Of a DNA stretch of 64,000 nt, positions 55,296 to 64,000 are shown piece after piece. Position 1 is the stretch's first letter, and each line of letters starts with the position of its first letter. The DNA is from Exiguobacterium acetylicum (GTDB taxonomy: Bacteria; Bacillota; Bacilli; Exiguobacteriales; Exiguobacteriaceae), in contig NZ_CP081878.1 in assembly GCF_022170825.1 (NCBI RefSeq), positions 2,630,001 through 2,694,000 on the forward strand, given 5' to 3'. The position numbers and the translations under genes were made by a program. The notes under the pieces are model-generated. The model did not search any database. It saw only the letters and a list, made by a program, of their open reading frames with translations, and was not told the origin of the DNA.

Positions 55296-56384
55296 CTAGC
55301 GTTCTAAGTCATCGGCAACGATTTGAATGTCGATACCGCGGACATGACGCATGATTTCATTGATGATCGATCCACGCCGGATTTCCTGCCACCGGGTCCG
55401 AGCGGATTGACCAAGGACGATTTGCGTGATGCGATGATGTTTCGCAGCAGCTGTGATCGCTTGGGCAATCGAGCGTTCCCCCTGGATTCGAATCAGCACC
55501 TCTGCTCCGAACAAGGAACCACTCTCTCGCACCATCGCTAAGACTTCTTTTTGCTTCGCATTTAACTGATTCTCTGCTGCCGGTAGAATCGTCAGCACGT
55601 AAAGATCCGCTTTCAGACGACTCGCCATGCGAAAGCCGCGGTAAATCAGCTTTCGTGCGTTGTCATTGAGCTGAATACAGACGAGAATTCGTTCTTGTAA
55701 CGTCGCTGGATCCTTTTCAATCAACAAACGTGATTGATAGACTTGATCGTCAACTTCATCCGCGACCTGACGTAACGATAACTCGCGTAAGCTCGCGAGA
55801 TTCTGAAGCGAGAAAAACGAATTCAGACTCTGTTCAATCTTTTCTTTCTTATAAATCTTCCCCTGTTCAAGTCGTTCCCGTAACGTTTGCGGTGTGACGT
55901 CGACGAGTAGAATCTCATCGGCTTCTCCGAGGAACGGATCCGGGATACGTTCCCGGACCTCGACACCTGTGACTTCTTTGACCTTAAAGAGTAGACTCTC
56001 GAAGTGCTGGATGTTGACGGCAGAGTAGACATTGATACCGGCATCAAGGAGCGCCGCAACATCTTGATAGCGTTTCTTTCGTACCGATCCCGGCGCATTC
56101 GTATGCGCCAGTTCATCGATCAGTACGATATCCGGACGACGGGCAATGATCGCGTCCACGTTCACCTCGGGGAATTTCTTGTCCTTATAGACGACTTCAA
56201 GTAACGGCACCTGCTCAAGCTGTCCGACCATCTCTGCTGTTTCTTTTCGACCGTGCGTCTCGATCAGACCGATGACGACGTCCTTTCCTTCATGGATTAA
56301 GAGTCGTGCATCGGCAAGCATCTTATACGTTTTTCCGACACCAGGAGCTGAGCCGATGTACAGCTTCAGCTTTCCCCGTGTCAT
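55296..56384 (-). CDS. kdpD: Short KdpD: sensor ATPase domain plus Usp domain, no kinase
   Basis: 362 residues. N-terminal KdpD domain: LYIGSAPGVGKTYKML (Walker A), GLIETHGRKET, DIVLIDELAHTNAPGS (Walker B), NVYSAVNIQHFESL. Then a Usp-like domain from ~228 (ERILVCIQLNDNARKLIYRG, VLGQSARTRWQEIRRGSI). It stops there: the four membrane helices, GAF, and histidine kinase of full KdpD (~880 residues) are absent, and no kdpE follows. The FTAxY motif linked to c-di-AMP binding in S. aureus KdpD is not seen. Start overlaps kdpC by four bases. It may modulate the pump or be a scaffold. Confidence 0.9.
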   Translation of the reverse strand: MTRGKLKLYIGSAPGVGKTYKMLADARLLIHEGKDVVIGLIETHGRKETAEMVGQLEQVPLLEVVYKDKKFPEVNVDAIIARRPDIVLIDELAHTNAPGSVRKKRYQDVAALLDAGINVYSAVNIQHFESLLFKVKEVTGVEVRERIPDPFLGEADEILLVDVTPQTLRERLEQGKIYKKEKIEQSLNSFFSLQNLASLRELSLRQVADEVDDQVYQSRLLIEKDPATLQERILVCIQLNDNARKLIYRGFRMASRLKADLYVLTILPAAENQLNAKQKEVLAMVRESGSLFGAEVLIRIQGERSIAQAITAAAKHHRITQIVLGQSARTRWQEIRRGSIINEIMRHVRGIDIQIVADDLER

Positions 56385-56902
56385 GATCTACTCCGATCAA
56401 GCGCTAAGTTCAAGCGAAGGACGTTGACGTAATCGTTCGTCCCGGCTTCCTTCGTAATCAGCTTGCGGACCTCGTCACGCGACAGGTCGCGTGCGGTTGC
56501 GATACGCTTCGCCTGCACCAAGGCATAATCGACTGAGATGTGCGGATCGAAGCCAGAACCGGATGTCACGAGGGCATCGTCCGGAAGCGAAGCGCCGTCC
56601 ACTTGGTTCTGTTTCTGTAATTCCGTCATCTTCGTGCCAAGCTCCGGGTTCGATGCTGCTAGGTTATCCCCAGCAGACGCTCCCGCTAATTGATCGACCG
56701 CTGATGGACGTCCGTGAAAATATTGTTTCGACGTGAACGGCTGGGCAATCAATTCCGATCCGATGAATTTTCCGTTTTCTTGTACTAAAGAACCTTCAGC
56801 TTTATCTGGTACGAGCAGTTGACCGAATAAGGTCAACAAAGCGGGAAAGACGATCCCACACAACGCTGCGACGAAGATCGTCACACGAATGGCTTGTTTC
56901 AT
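56381..56902 (-). CDS. kdpC: K+-transporting ATPase subunit KdpC
   Basis: 173 residues, one N-terminal helix (VTIFVAALCGIVFPALLTLF) and the exported part with YFHGRPSA, ASNPELG, VTSGSGFDPHIS and ALDRSRS. Stabilises KdpB and raises ATP affinity. Confidence 0.95.
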   Translation of the reverse strand: MKQAIRVTIFVAALCGIVFPALLTLFGQLLVPDKAEGSLVQENGKFIGSELIAQPFTSKQYFHGRPSAVDQLAGASAGDNLAASNPELGTKMTELQKQNQVDGASLPDDALVTSGSGFDPHISVDYALVQAKRIATARDLSRDEVRKLITKEAGTNDYVNVLRLNLALDRSRS

Positions 56903-56916
56903 GATTCGTTTTCTCC

Positions 56917-58986
56917 TTAGAGGATGCTTGCAAGCAAGACATCGATGATTTTAATCCCAATGAACGGAACGATGACACCACCAAGACCATAGATCAGTAA
57001 GTTACGACCAAGCAATTGATCTGCGGTCATCGGTTTGTACGTGACCCCTCGCATCGCAAGTGGAATCAAGAGCGGAATGATAATCGCGTTAAAAATCAAG
57101 GCAGACAGAATCGCACTCGTCGGTGAATCGAGTCGCATGATGTTGAGCACTTCCATTTGCGGAATCGCAACCATGAACATTGCCGGGATGATTGCGAAAT
57201 ACTTCGCGACATCGTTTGCGATCGAGAACGTCGTCAAGGCACCACGCGTCATCAAGAGCTGTTTCCCGATTTCGACGACTTCGATGATCTTCGTCGGGTT
57301 CGAATCGAGGTCAATCATGTTCGCTGCTTCTTTTGCAGCTTGCGTACCACTGTTCATCGCAAGTCCCACGTCGGCCTGAGCGAGAGCTGGTGCATCATTC
57401 GTACCGTCCCCTGTCATTGCGACGAGGTGACCGGCTGCTTGTTCCTGCTGGATGACACGAATCTTATCTTCCGGCTTACATTCCGCGACGAAATCATCGA
57501 CACCAGCTTCTCGAGCGATCGTTGCTGCCGTCAACGGGTTGTCTCCGGTACACATGACCGTTTTGATCCCCATCTCACGCAGTCGATCGAACCGTTCCCG
57601 CATACCAGGTTTAACGGTATCTTTTAAATAGATGACACCAAGAATTATTGCGTCAATCGCAACGACGAGTGGTGTTCCACCGAGTCGTGAGACCGAATCG
57701 ATCGTTTCTTGCAAATCATCCGGAATCGCTCCGCCTTGTTCTGCAACCCACTCTTGAATCGCTTGCCCCGCACCTTTACGAACACGACGTCCATCTCTTA
57801 AATCGAGTCCAGACATCCGTGTCTCTGCACGAAACGGTACGATTTCTGCGCCATCCAACCAGTGACGTTCAACCGGCATCGCGCGAAGTTCAGCGAGTTC
57901 AAGAACAGAACGTCCTTCTGGTGTTTCGTCAGCGAGTGAGGCGAGAATCGCACCTTCGAAAGCTTGCTCGGTAGAATGACTACCGACTGGTGTGATTTCT
58001 GACGCCATCCGGTTACCGAACGTGATCGTTCCCGTTTTATCCAGGATGATCGTTTGGATATCGCCTGCTGCTTCGACTGCCTTCCCGCTCATCGCGATGA
58101 CGTTAAAGCGGGTGACGCGGTCCATTCCGGCGATTCCGATCGCGGACAACAAGCCACCGATCGTCGTCGGAATCAGACAGACAAGTAAAGCGATTAAAAT
58201 GGGACCCGATAAATCAAATCCAAGGTAGTTCGTAAAGACCGGTAATGTCATGACGACGAGTAGGAAAATCAACGTCAAACTCGTTAAGAGCGTTGATAAT
58301 GCGAGTTCGTTCGGTGTCTTTTGACGACTCGCCCCTTCGACGAGGGCAATCATTTGATCGAGGAACGATTCACCCGGATTACTTGTGATTCGAACTTCAA
58401 TTTCGTCACTGACGACGAGTGTCCCCCCGATGACCGATGAAAAATCACCGCCCGCTTCCTTGATGACTGGTGCGGATTCACCCGTGATCGCAGATTCATC
58501 AATCGAGGCGAGCCCTTTGATGATTTCACCGTCACCTGGTACATACTCACCAGCTCGGACGAAGACGACATCGCCCTTGCGGAGTGTTGCAGACGAGACG
58601 CTTTGAATCAGTTGTCCGACACGTTTACGAGCCATGACGTCTGCTTTCGATGCTTTCAGCGAATCTGCTTGTGCTTTCCCGCGTCCTTCCGCGATTGACT
58701 CCGCGAAGTTCGCGAACAAGACCGTCAAGAAGAGAATGATGCTGACCGTCAAGTTGAAGCCGCGCATCTCGTCAATGAAAATCGTGTACCCGATCGCGAG
58801 CAGGCAGCCGATCCAGACGACGAACATGATCGGTTGTTTGAACATGTTGACGGGATTTAATTTTTTAAAGGCATCGATCGTCGCTTGACGCGCGATCGAG
58901 CCGTTGATTGCTGATTTTGATTGCTGTTCCGGCTGCCCATTCGGTTGGTGTTCCTCGGGCGTCGGATGCATGATTCGTTCCATCAT
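56917..58986 (-). CDS. kdpB: K+-transporting P-type ATPase catalytic subunit KdpB
   Basis: 689 residues. Phosphorylation motif [16 protein letters not shown] region [30 protein letters not shown] hinge. Hydrolyses ATP to drive K+ through KdpA. An ATG one codon later (58983) is possible. Follows kdpA by 17 bases. Confidence 0.96.
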   Translation of the reverse strand: MMERIMHPTPEEHQPNGQPEQQSKSAINGSIARQATIDAFKKLNPVNMFKQPIMFVVWIGCLLAIGYTIFIDEMRGFNLTVSIILFLTVLFANFAESIAEGRGKAQADSLKASKADVMARKRVGQLIQSVSSATLRKGDVVFVRAGEYVPGDGEIIKGLASIDESAITGESAPVIKEAGGDFSSVIGGTLVVSDEIEVRITSNPGESFLDQMIALVEGASRQKTPNELALSTLLTSLTLIFLLVVMTLPVFTNYLGFDLSGPILIALLVCLIPTTIGGLLSAIGIAGMDRVTRFNVIAMSGKAVEAAGDIQTIILDKTGTITFGNRMASEITPVGSHSTEQAFEGAILASLADETPEGRSVLELAELRAMPVERHWLDGAEIVPFRAETRMSGLDLRDGRRVRKGAGQAIQEWVAEQGGAIPDDLQETIDSVSRLGGTPLVVAIDAIILGVIYLKDTVKPGMRERFDRLREMGIKTVMCTGDNPLTAATIAREAGVDDFVAECKPEDKIRVIQQEQAAGHLVAMTGDGTNDAPALAQADVGLAMNSGTQAAKEAANMIDLDSNPTKIIEVVEIGKQLLMTRGALTTFSIANDVAKYFAIIPAMFMVAIPQMEVLNIMRLDSPTSAILSALIFNAIIIPLLIPLAMRGVTYKPMTADQLLGRNLLIYGLGGVIVPFIGIKIIDVLLASIL

Positions 58987-59003
58987 ATGCTTTTATCTCC
59001 TGT

Positions 59004-60644
59004 TCACATCGTCAGCCAATCCGCGACCGGTCCAAGTACGAGCACTGGCAAGAATGTCAATGCACCGACGAGTACGACCGTACCGAGGAAGACTGTTCCG
59101 AAGAGTGGTGTGTCTGTCTTAAACGAAAATTCATCTTGCGGGACTGACGGCTTCGCTTTGAGCGAACCAACTATCGCAAGCATGAGGATCAACGGGATAT
59201 AACGACCAAAGAACAAAGCGAACGAAGTCGAGACGTTCCAATAGACGTTTGCATCACCGAGTCCCTCGAATCCAGATCCGTTATTTGCTGTCGCTGACGT
59301 GAATTCATACAACACTTGCGATAGCCCGTGATAGCCTGGGTTCGAGATGCCAGCAACACCTGGTGCGACGTACATCGAGATTGCGGTTCCGACGAGAATC
59401 AAGAAAGGCGGCACGAGAAGTGCGATGGCGATCATCTTCACTTCGAACGTCTCGATTTTCTTCCCGAGGAACGTCGGCGTCCGACCAATCAAGAGACCTG
59501 TCAGAAAAACTGCGACGAAAGCATAAAGCAAGACATTCAAGAATCCAGCGCCGGCACCACCGTAAACGACGTTTAACATCATGTTTCCGAGCTGGATCAA
59601 TCCTGCGAGCGGATGAAGTGAGTCATGCATCGCGTTGACCGCTCCGGTTTCAGCTGCCGTCGTAATCGAACTATAGAGCGCCGTTCCAATTTGACCGAAT
59701 CGTAATTCCTGACCATGCGCCGTCGGATTAGCAAGTAAGCTCCCTGCCATACCGATCGTCATCATGATGAAGAGAAGCATCATCACACCGAGGAACAGTC
59801 GTCCTTGTTTCGCAGAACCGATGATTTTGCCGTAAGCGATCGGAAGTGACATCGGAATCAGTAGCATCAAGAACATCTGAATAAAGTTGACGAACTGGTT
59901 CGGGTTCTCAAATGGATGCGCACCGTTAGCACCAAAGAATCCACCGCCGTTGTTACCGAGCTGTTTGATGACTTCAAATGCAGCGACCGGACCGCGGTAA
60001 ATCAATTGTTTCGCACCTTCTAGAGTCGTGACGCTGACCGCCCCACCAAACGTTTGCGGAACACCGAATAAAATCATCAGCATCCCGAAGAAGAGCGAAA
60101 TCGGAATGAGGATTCGGAAGATGAAGCGGACGAAGTCGGCATAGAAGTTACCGAGCGGTTTGTTCGCTAGTCCACGAATGACGGCGATACAGACCGTAAA
60201 CGCCATTGTCGGTGCGACGAACAACATCGTTCCGAGGACGAACGTTTGTGACAGATACGAGAGCGCCTCACCTGAGTAGTGCTGCTGATCGGTGTTCGTC
60301 ATGAAACTGATCGTCGTATGAAGTGCCGTCGACCAGTCGAGGTTGACAGCACTGTTTGGATTCAAGGGTAGATTCCCTTGGAAACGAAGTAGAAAATATC
60401 CACCGATGAAGAAGAAGACATTTACGAGCAATAAACTTTTCGAATAACCAACCCACGATTGATTGTGTTTCTTTTCATCGACACCGAGTAACAACAAGAG
60501 TCGTCGTTCGACTTTACCGATTTTATCGATCTGACGATCAGCGATCGGTGCGAAGTGCGTACCGATATAGCGACCAAGTAAGACCGCCGCGCAAAGTGCG
60601 ATGACGAGCAGGATCCAAAATTGGATCATGAATTGAGTCCACAT
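59004..60644 (-). CDS. kdpA: K+-transporting ATPase channel subunit KdpA
   Basis: 546 residues, about ten helices. Filter-loop segments HTTISFMTNTDQQHYSG, QLGNNGGGFFGANGAHPFEN, AETGAVNAMHDSLHPLAG and FTSATANNGSGFEGLGDAN are present. High-affinity K+ uptake path. Confidence 0.96.
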   Translation of the reverse strand: MWTQFMIQFWILLVIALCAAVLLGRYIGTHFAPIADRQIDKIGKVERRLLLLLGVDEKKHNQSWVGYSKSLLLVNVFFFIGGYFLLRFQGNLPLNPNSAVNLDWSTALHTTISFMTNTDQQHYSGEALSYLSQTFVLGTMLFVAPTMAFTVCIAVIRGLANKPLGNFYADFVRFIFRILIPISLFFGMLMILFGVPQTFGGAVSVTTLEGAKQLIYRGPVAAFEVIKQLGNNGGGFFGANGAHPFENPNQFVNFIQMFLMLLIPMSLPIAYGKIIGSAKQGRLFLGVMMLLFIMMTIGMAGSLLANPTAHGQELRFGQIGTALYSSITTAAETGAVNAMHDSLHPLAGLIQLGNMMLNVVYGGAGAGFLNVLLYAFVAVFLTGLLIGRTPTFLGKKIETFEVKMIAIALLVPPFLILVGTAISMYVAPGVAGISNPGYHGLSQVLYEFTSATANNGSGFEGLGDANVYWNVSTSFALFFGRYIPLILMLAIVGSLKAKPSVPQDEFSFKTDTPLFGTVFLGTVVLVGALTFLPVLVLGPVADWLTM

Positions 60645-60667
60645 GTTTTTCTTTTCTCCCTATGCGA

Positions 60668-60748
60668 TTAGAATTTTTCTGGATACATTAGACAATAACC
60701 GAGATACAAGAAGACGAGGCAGCCCGTCGCTAGTAAAAACCATGTCAT
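60668..60748 (-). CDS. kdpF: KdpF small subunit
   Basis: 26 residues, MTWFLLATGCLVFLYLGYCL then MYPEKF: one membrane helix ending in the conserved PEKF of KdpF, which lies against KdpA and stabilises the complex. AGGTG sits seven bases before the ATG. Its ATG overlaps the stop of the small ORF upstream (ATGA), and kdpA follows 23 bases later. Confidence 0.9.
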   Translation of the reverse strand: MTWFLLATGCLVFLYLGYCLMYPEKF

Positions 60749-60852
60749 TTGCGGTCACCTGCTCTCCACTGAACACGCTCGATCAGATGAATCATTCCGA
60801 ACGAGGTCCCAAAGAAAAAAGCGAGTAACAAAATAGTCCAAAGCTCTCCCAT
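60745..60852 (-). CDS. 35-residue membrane protein upstream of kdpF
   Basis: MGELWTILLLAFFFGTSFGM then IHLIERVQWRAGDRK: one membrane helix and a basic, inside-positive tail. GGAGG lies ten bases before the ATG, the stop overlaps the kdpF start by four bases, and it is the first frame after the riboswitch terminator. That placement supports a real translated subunit or regulator of Kdp. I know no named family for it. Confidence 0.75.
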   Translation of the reverse strand: MGELWTILLLAFFFGTSFGMIHLIERVQWRAGDRK

Positions 60853-60900
60853 TATGAAATTACCTCCATATTATTCAATATTTTTACAATTAAACACGAC

Positions 60901-60940
60901 AAAAAGACGATGTGAGGCAATAAACGGCCCCAGCATCGCC
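60901..60940 (-). terminator. Riboswitch-controlled terminator of the kdp operon
   Basis: Minus strand cgatg(c)tggggc pairs with gcctcacatcg, then T5, between the c-di-AMP aptamer and the first kdp ORF. Confidence 0.85.
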
Positions 60941-60983
60941 TATATAACTTGGCATACTGAAAAAGAGTCGTTCCCTCCTAAAA

Positions 60984-61114
60984 ACGCCTGCGAGGTTAGC
61001 TGTCGGATTCGGGCATACCTAGGAATTCGCCCTACCTTTCCCGGTCGGAAAGGATTCACCCCGTGTCACGTGTCGTGACGGTTGGGTCCCCCGCTTCAAT
61101 CATGAACTCGGCGT
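60984..61114 (-). promoter_or_regulatory. c-di-AMP (ydaO/yuaA) riboswitch
   Basis: Minus strand carries the ydaO landmarks in order: gcgggggaccca, ggggtgaatcc, a stem ctttccgaccgggaaag, ggtagggcg, cccgaatccgacagctaacctcgcaggcgt; acgcc/ggcgt closes P1. With c-di-AMP bound it should cause termination at 60901-60940 and lower Kdp synthesis when the cell has ample K+. Confidence 0.95.
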
Positions 61115-61161
61115 ACTTTGAGATCGAAGCATTAACATGTTAGTGTTCGTTGATGAGATGG

Positions 61162-61190
61162 ATATTACTCCGATTTTTTAGGGTTGTAAA
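61162..61190 (-). promoter_or_regulatory. kdp promoter
   Basis: Minus strand TTTACA - 17 bases - TAATAT; predicted start about 40 bases before the aptamer. Confidence 0.65.
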
Positions 61191-61271
61191 TAGAAAAGAT
61201 GAAAAAAAAATAGTCTGATTTTTTAATGACTTACTTTCGAAAAATAGTAGTTTTTGTCGCTATGCTATAGA

Positions 61272-61349
61272 AGAAAAAAAACCGCAGAAATCGATTCCTT
61301 CATCTAAAATGGAGGAGCTCCATTTTAGCGAGAATCGTTCCGCGGTTTC
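61272..61349 (-). terminator. Long terminator of the small membrane protein gene
   Basis: Minus strand aaaccgcgg...ccgcggtttt-type outer arms (aaaccgc/gcggttt), inner gattc/gaatc, and a perfect ctaaaatggag-gag-ctccattttag core; T8 follows. Confidence 0.9.
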
Positions 61350-61364
61350 ATGAACAAACAATGA

Positions 61365-61559
61365 TTATGATTGCTGATTCATTTTGGCATGGACCGTCAA
61401 AGGAGCTAGCATCGTCACCCATAGGGCAACCACTCCAGAAACAAGAATCACAATATCGCGTTCGAACCCAAGCGTCAGCAATGTAATACAACTACTGACC
61501 AGGACGAGACAAAGCGTCGCGATCATAACGAACCGCGATTGTTTCAACATTTTTCTCAT
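61365..61559 (-). CDS. Small two-helix membrane protein
   Basis: 64 residues, MRKMLKQSRFVMIATLCLVL and DIVILVSGVVALWVTMLAPL form two hydrophobic segments with a basic start. Unknown function. ATG 61559 has GGAG nine bases upstream; the longer frame lacks a ribosome site. Confidence 0.7.
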   Translation of the reverse strand: MRKMLKQSRFVMIATLCLVLVSSCITLLTLGFERDIVILVSGVVALWVTMLAPLTVHAKMNQQS

Positions 61560-61730
61560 GTGGCATCTCTCCTTTCCTTCCATATTCTCCTTCATGGTAA
61601 CAAAGATTGACTCGAAATGCGTCGATGATACCCGATTGTGATGTTTCTGTCATCTCATGAGTAGTGACAGAAGACGATGAGAAAACGGATTTGTTACACT
61701 GAAGAGGCAGTTAAAAAAGGAGGAATCGAT

Positions 61731-62210
61731 ATGTTACAGGATTATACATTTCAACGTGTTGATGGGACGATAGCGTCCTTGAAAGACTACCCTGGTCAAG
61801 CGTGGCTGATCGTTAATACCGCTAGCAAATGTGGTTTGACACCACAGTTCGAAGGACTCGAACAATTGCATCAAGACTATCGTTCGCAAGGATTGACCGT
61901 GCTTGGTTTCCCGTGCAATCAGTTTGCGAATCAAGATCCAGGAACGGATGAAGAGATTCAATCGTTTTGCCAAGTCAACTATGGCGTGACGTTCCCTGTC
62001 TTTTCAAAAATCGATGTTAATGGGGAGCAGGCACACCCATTATTTGAAGAACTAAAAGCACAAGCGCCAACGACGGATGGTGCAACAGACATCGAGTGGA
62101 ATTTCACGAAATTCCTCGTGACACGCGATGGGGAAGTGACACGATTCTCTCCAAAAACGAATCCGACCGACTTAACGGCAGCAATCGAACGACTGCTCGT
62201 TCAAGTCTAA
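61731..62210 (+). CDS. Glutathione peroxidase-family thiol peroxidase
   Basis: 159 residues. Catalytic Cys34 in NTASKCGLTPQFEGLE, Gln in GFPCNQFANQDPGT, Trp-Asn in IEWNFTKFLV. The Cys form of this family in Firmicutes (BsaA type) usually works with thioredoxin, using Cys62 as resolving residue. ATG 61731 (MLQDYTFQRV) follows AAAGGAGG. Confidence 0.92.
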   Translation: MLQDYTFQRVDGTIASLKDYPGQAWLIVNTASKCGLTPQFEGLEQLHQDYRSQGLTVLGFPCNQFANQDPGTDEEIQSFCQVNYGVTFPVFSKIDVNGEQAHPLFEELKAQAPTTDGATDIEWNFTKFLVTRDGEVTRFSPKTNPTDLTAAIERLLVQV

Positions 62211-62257
62211 AAAACAAGCTTCCACCCTTCTCGTGAAGGAATGGAAGCTTGTTTTTT
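62211..62257. terminator. Bidirectional terminator
   Basis: aaacaagcttcca pairs with tggaagcttgttt, T6 on the plus strand. Confidence 0.92.
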
Positions 62258-62825
62258 ATGTCGTTCCCGGTTCAAGATGACGGCTAATCATCTCTTCTGC
62301 CAATCGTTTGACGTCATCGATATCACGCATTTCCGTGAATGGGTGTCCCCAGACGATCAACTCTTCGATTTCTTCAATCGGTTGCGTCGTGTATCGTGTT
62401 CCATCGGCAACGAACTCTTGCGCAATCGTCGATTCAAACGCAGCATATTTCAGGAGCCATGGTTTTTCACTTAAGATTTTTTGCGCATGTTTCGCATGCT
62501 TGAACGCAACATCGCCGACGAGGACGACCGGATCGAATCGTTCATGAAGCGGATGCGTATATTGAACCGAGATCAGCAACCCGTGTTGGTTCGATTTTTC
62601 CTGTTGTCGGACATACGTCCGCGTCAAAAAGTGCGGGACGAGTGACTCGGCACTCTCCTTCGTCTGATGGATGCTCAGACCATGTTCCGTTTGGACGACT
62701 TCCGGCAGAACCGGTTCGTATCCACGATTCGCTAATTGTTGATCGAGCTCTTTGAATAATAGCAGAGTATGTTCGACCAGCGCTCGAACTTGGCGAAACG
62801 ATAATTGAATCGATTGATTGATCAT
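62256..62825 (-). CDS. Protein of unknown function
   Basis: 189 residues, soluble, helical at both ends with a central beta-rich part (HGLLISVQYTHPLHERFDPV, VVLVGDVAFKHA). I recognise no domain. AAGGTAGGT lies before the ATG. Followed on the same strand side by the shared terminator; glycerate kinase is 63 bases upstream with no terminator seen between them, so they may be cotranscribed. Confidence 0.75.
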   Translation of the reverse strand: MINQSIQLSFRQVRALVEHTLLLFKELDQQLANRGYEPVLPEVVQTEHGLSIHQTKESAESLVPHFLTRTYVRQQEKSNQHGLLISVQYTHPLHERFDPVVLVGDVAFKHAKHAQKILSEKPWLLKYAAFESTIAQEFVADGTRYTTQPIEEIEELIVWGHPFTEMRDIDDVKRLAEEMISRHLEPGTT

Positions 62826-62888
62826 AAAGTGACCTACCTTCTCTAAAAGTATGGCAATATACAGTTATTTACCCAAACTTTTCCGACT

Positions 62889-63962
62889 TCATCCCTGTTT
62901 CACTGAAAGTTCTTCGAGCCACTTACGTGCCTGTTCACTCATCCGAATCATCGTCTGTTCTGAGTCGAACGTGATTGCTTGATCGGCATGAATCGATCGA
63001 CAATCGAGCGCTTGTGGCATCTTTTCTTCTACGATTCCAGCAAGGATCAAACAAGGAACATTTGCTGCATTCGCCATGCGCGCAACCTCGCCTGGTAACT
63101 TGCCGATTTGGCTTTGACGGTCGACGCGTCCTTCTCCTGTCCAAACATAATCAGCATGCTGCATCCGCTCTGCTACGCGAAGGTGTTGCAGGATCGTCCG
63201 TGCCCCTGGAACGATCAATCCACCAAGAGCACGCACGGCTCCCCCGAGTCCACCCGCTGCTCCGGCTCCTGCGACACCTTCTAGTCCAAGCAATCGCCCG
63301 ATCCGTTCAAGTTGCTGGTCGAGTCTTACGATGTCTTTCGGGAGCAATCCTTTTTGTGGTCCAAACAGATAAGCTGGACCGTCTGGACCGAAATACGGTG
63401 CTGTCACATCGACGAGTGCCTCGAGTTGAACAGGATATGCGTGGCAACGAATGTCTTGCGTCTCAAGTAAGGGATTCGTTTGAAACGAAATCGGAACACC
63501 GGACGCGTCTTGCAGCTTACAGCCGAGTTCTGCGAGCAAACCGAGTCCCCCATCGGTCGTTCCTGTCCCTCCTAATGCTAGTCGAATGTGCGTTATTCCC
63601 TGGTCGCGTAACTGATTCATCAAACGACCGACACCACGCGTGTTCATGCGAATCGGATCGTCTTCGACGCGCCGCATCGGCAGTCCACAAATACGCGCGA
63701 CTTCGATGATAGCGTCCGGACCTTTGACGGCATACTGTACTTCACACGGGCGACCTGCTAAATCCATCGTCATCGCTGTTTTCAACTCATATCCGAGCGC
63801 GAGATAAACGTCGAGCGTACCTTCTCCACCGTCCGCGACAGGTGAGGAATCGATGATCGCTGTCGGGTCATGTGCCCGTATACCAGACGCAACGGCTTCT
63901 GCCGCGTCTTTTGAGGAAATACTTCCTTTGAACGCATCCATTAAAATCAAGTGACGTGCCAT
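62889..63962 (-). CDS. glxK: Glycerate kinase (GlxK/GarK family)
   Basis: 357 residues: LMDAFKGSISSKDAAEAVAS, SPVADGGEGTLD, ALGGTGTTDGGLGLLAELG, GAAGGLGGAVRALGG, VWTGEGRVDRQSQIGKLPG. Phosphorylates D-glycerate with ATP; members give 2- or 3-phosphoglycerate, and GarK/GlxK types mostly 2-phosphoglycerate. Complete in the window, AGGGGGAA upstream of ATG. Confidence 0.92.
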   Translation of the reverse strand: MARHLILMDAFKGSISSKDAAEAVASGIRAHDPTAIIDSSPVADGGEGTLDVYLALGYELKTAMTMDLAGRPCEVQYAVKGPDAIIEVARICGLPMRRVEDDPIRMNTRGVGRLMNQLRDQGITHIRLALGGTGTTDGGLGLLAELGCKLQDASGVPISFQTNPLLETQDIRCHAYPVQLEALVDVTAPYFGPDGPAYLFGPQKGLLPKDIVRLDQQLERIGRLLGLEGVAGAGAAGGLGGAVRALGGLIVPGARTILQHLRVAERMQHADYVWTGEGRVDRQSQIGKLPGEVARMANAANVPCLILAGIVEEKMPQALDCRSIHADQAITFDSEQTMIRMSEQARKWLEELSVKQG

Positions 63963-64000
63963 CTGTAGATTCCCCCTTCAAAAAAGTAATATCAGGTTTT

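Overview
The window reads as ordinary chromosome of a Gram-positive Bacillales-type Firmicute of middling GC. Strong AGGAGG ribosome sites, hairpin plus T-run terminators after most transcripts, lipoprotein ABC binding proteins, SAM-I and c-di-AMP riboswitches, and the block gatC-gatA-gatB-dgkB-rlmCD with a proline symporter beside it (as around B. subtilis opuE-gatCAB-dgkB-yefA) all point there. The overall look fits Exiguobacterium, but I could not run a search, so the genus is inference. I see no rRNA, tRNA, CRISPR array, prophage or insertion sequence.

Layout: 1-2.5 kb, a membrane PAS-GGDEF protein cut by the left edge and a CBS-pair protein. 3-6.4 kb, an AraC-family regulator and a GT2/TagF-like fusion. 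6.5-17.3 kb, a minus-strand block: rlmCD, dgkB, gatBAC, mntH, putP, pruA and a HesB-like protein. 17.4-24.7 kb: a lipoprotein, bcp, a solo OppA-like binding protein with a structured leader, a protein built of three homing-endonuclease-associated repeats, a GGDEF enzyme, a YktB-type protein and a small secreted protein. 24.8-29.2 kb: polyamine operon regulator-potABCD. 29.3-35.2 kb: DegV, TspO-like and YqkB-like proteins, an MHYT-GGDEF-EAL protein, an ECF sigma/anti-sigma pair. 35.3-43.8 kb: an orphan CstR-like repressor, SMP-30 and metallo-beta-lactamase-fold enzymes, a GH13 glucosidase, mtnE, and metNIQ behind a SAM-I riboswitch. 43.8-55 kb: CAP-domain protein, secreted nuclease, YdaT-like small protein with a long structured 5' UTR, YyaL-type thioredoxin-fold protein and a 1194-residue SH3b/glucosaminidase autolysin. 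55-61.3 kb: kdp operon (35-aa ORF, kdpF, A, B, C and a short kdpD) behind a c-di-AMP riboswitch. 61.3-64 kb: small membrane protein, glutathione peroxidase, an unknown protein, glycerate kinase.

Themes: two cyclic dinucleotides are represented. Three proteins handle c-di-GMP (two GGDEF, one MHYT-GGDEF-EAL), and K+ uptake by Kdp appears to be governed by c-di-AMP through RNA, because the local KdpD has no kinase half and there is no kdpE. The proline pair (putP, pruA) and methionine pair (mtnE, metNIQ) are metabolic neighbours.

Most interesting unexplained items: (a) the 35-codon membrane ORF translationally coupled to kdpF; (b) the triple-repeat protein at 20960-21610; (c) a terminator-ended noncoding transcript candidate at 31421-31610; (d) structured leaders before the OppA-like gene and the YdaT-like gene; (e) a structured element between mntH and gatC; (f) a ribosome site buried in the terminator stem between degV and the TspO-like gene. 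No clearly new multi-gene defence or mobile system is visible.
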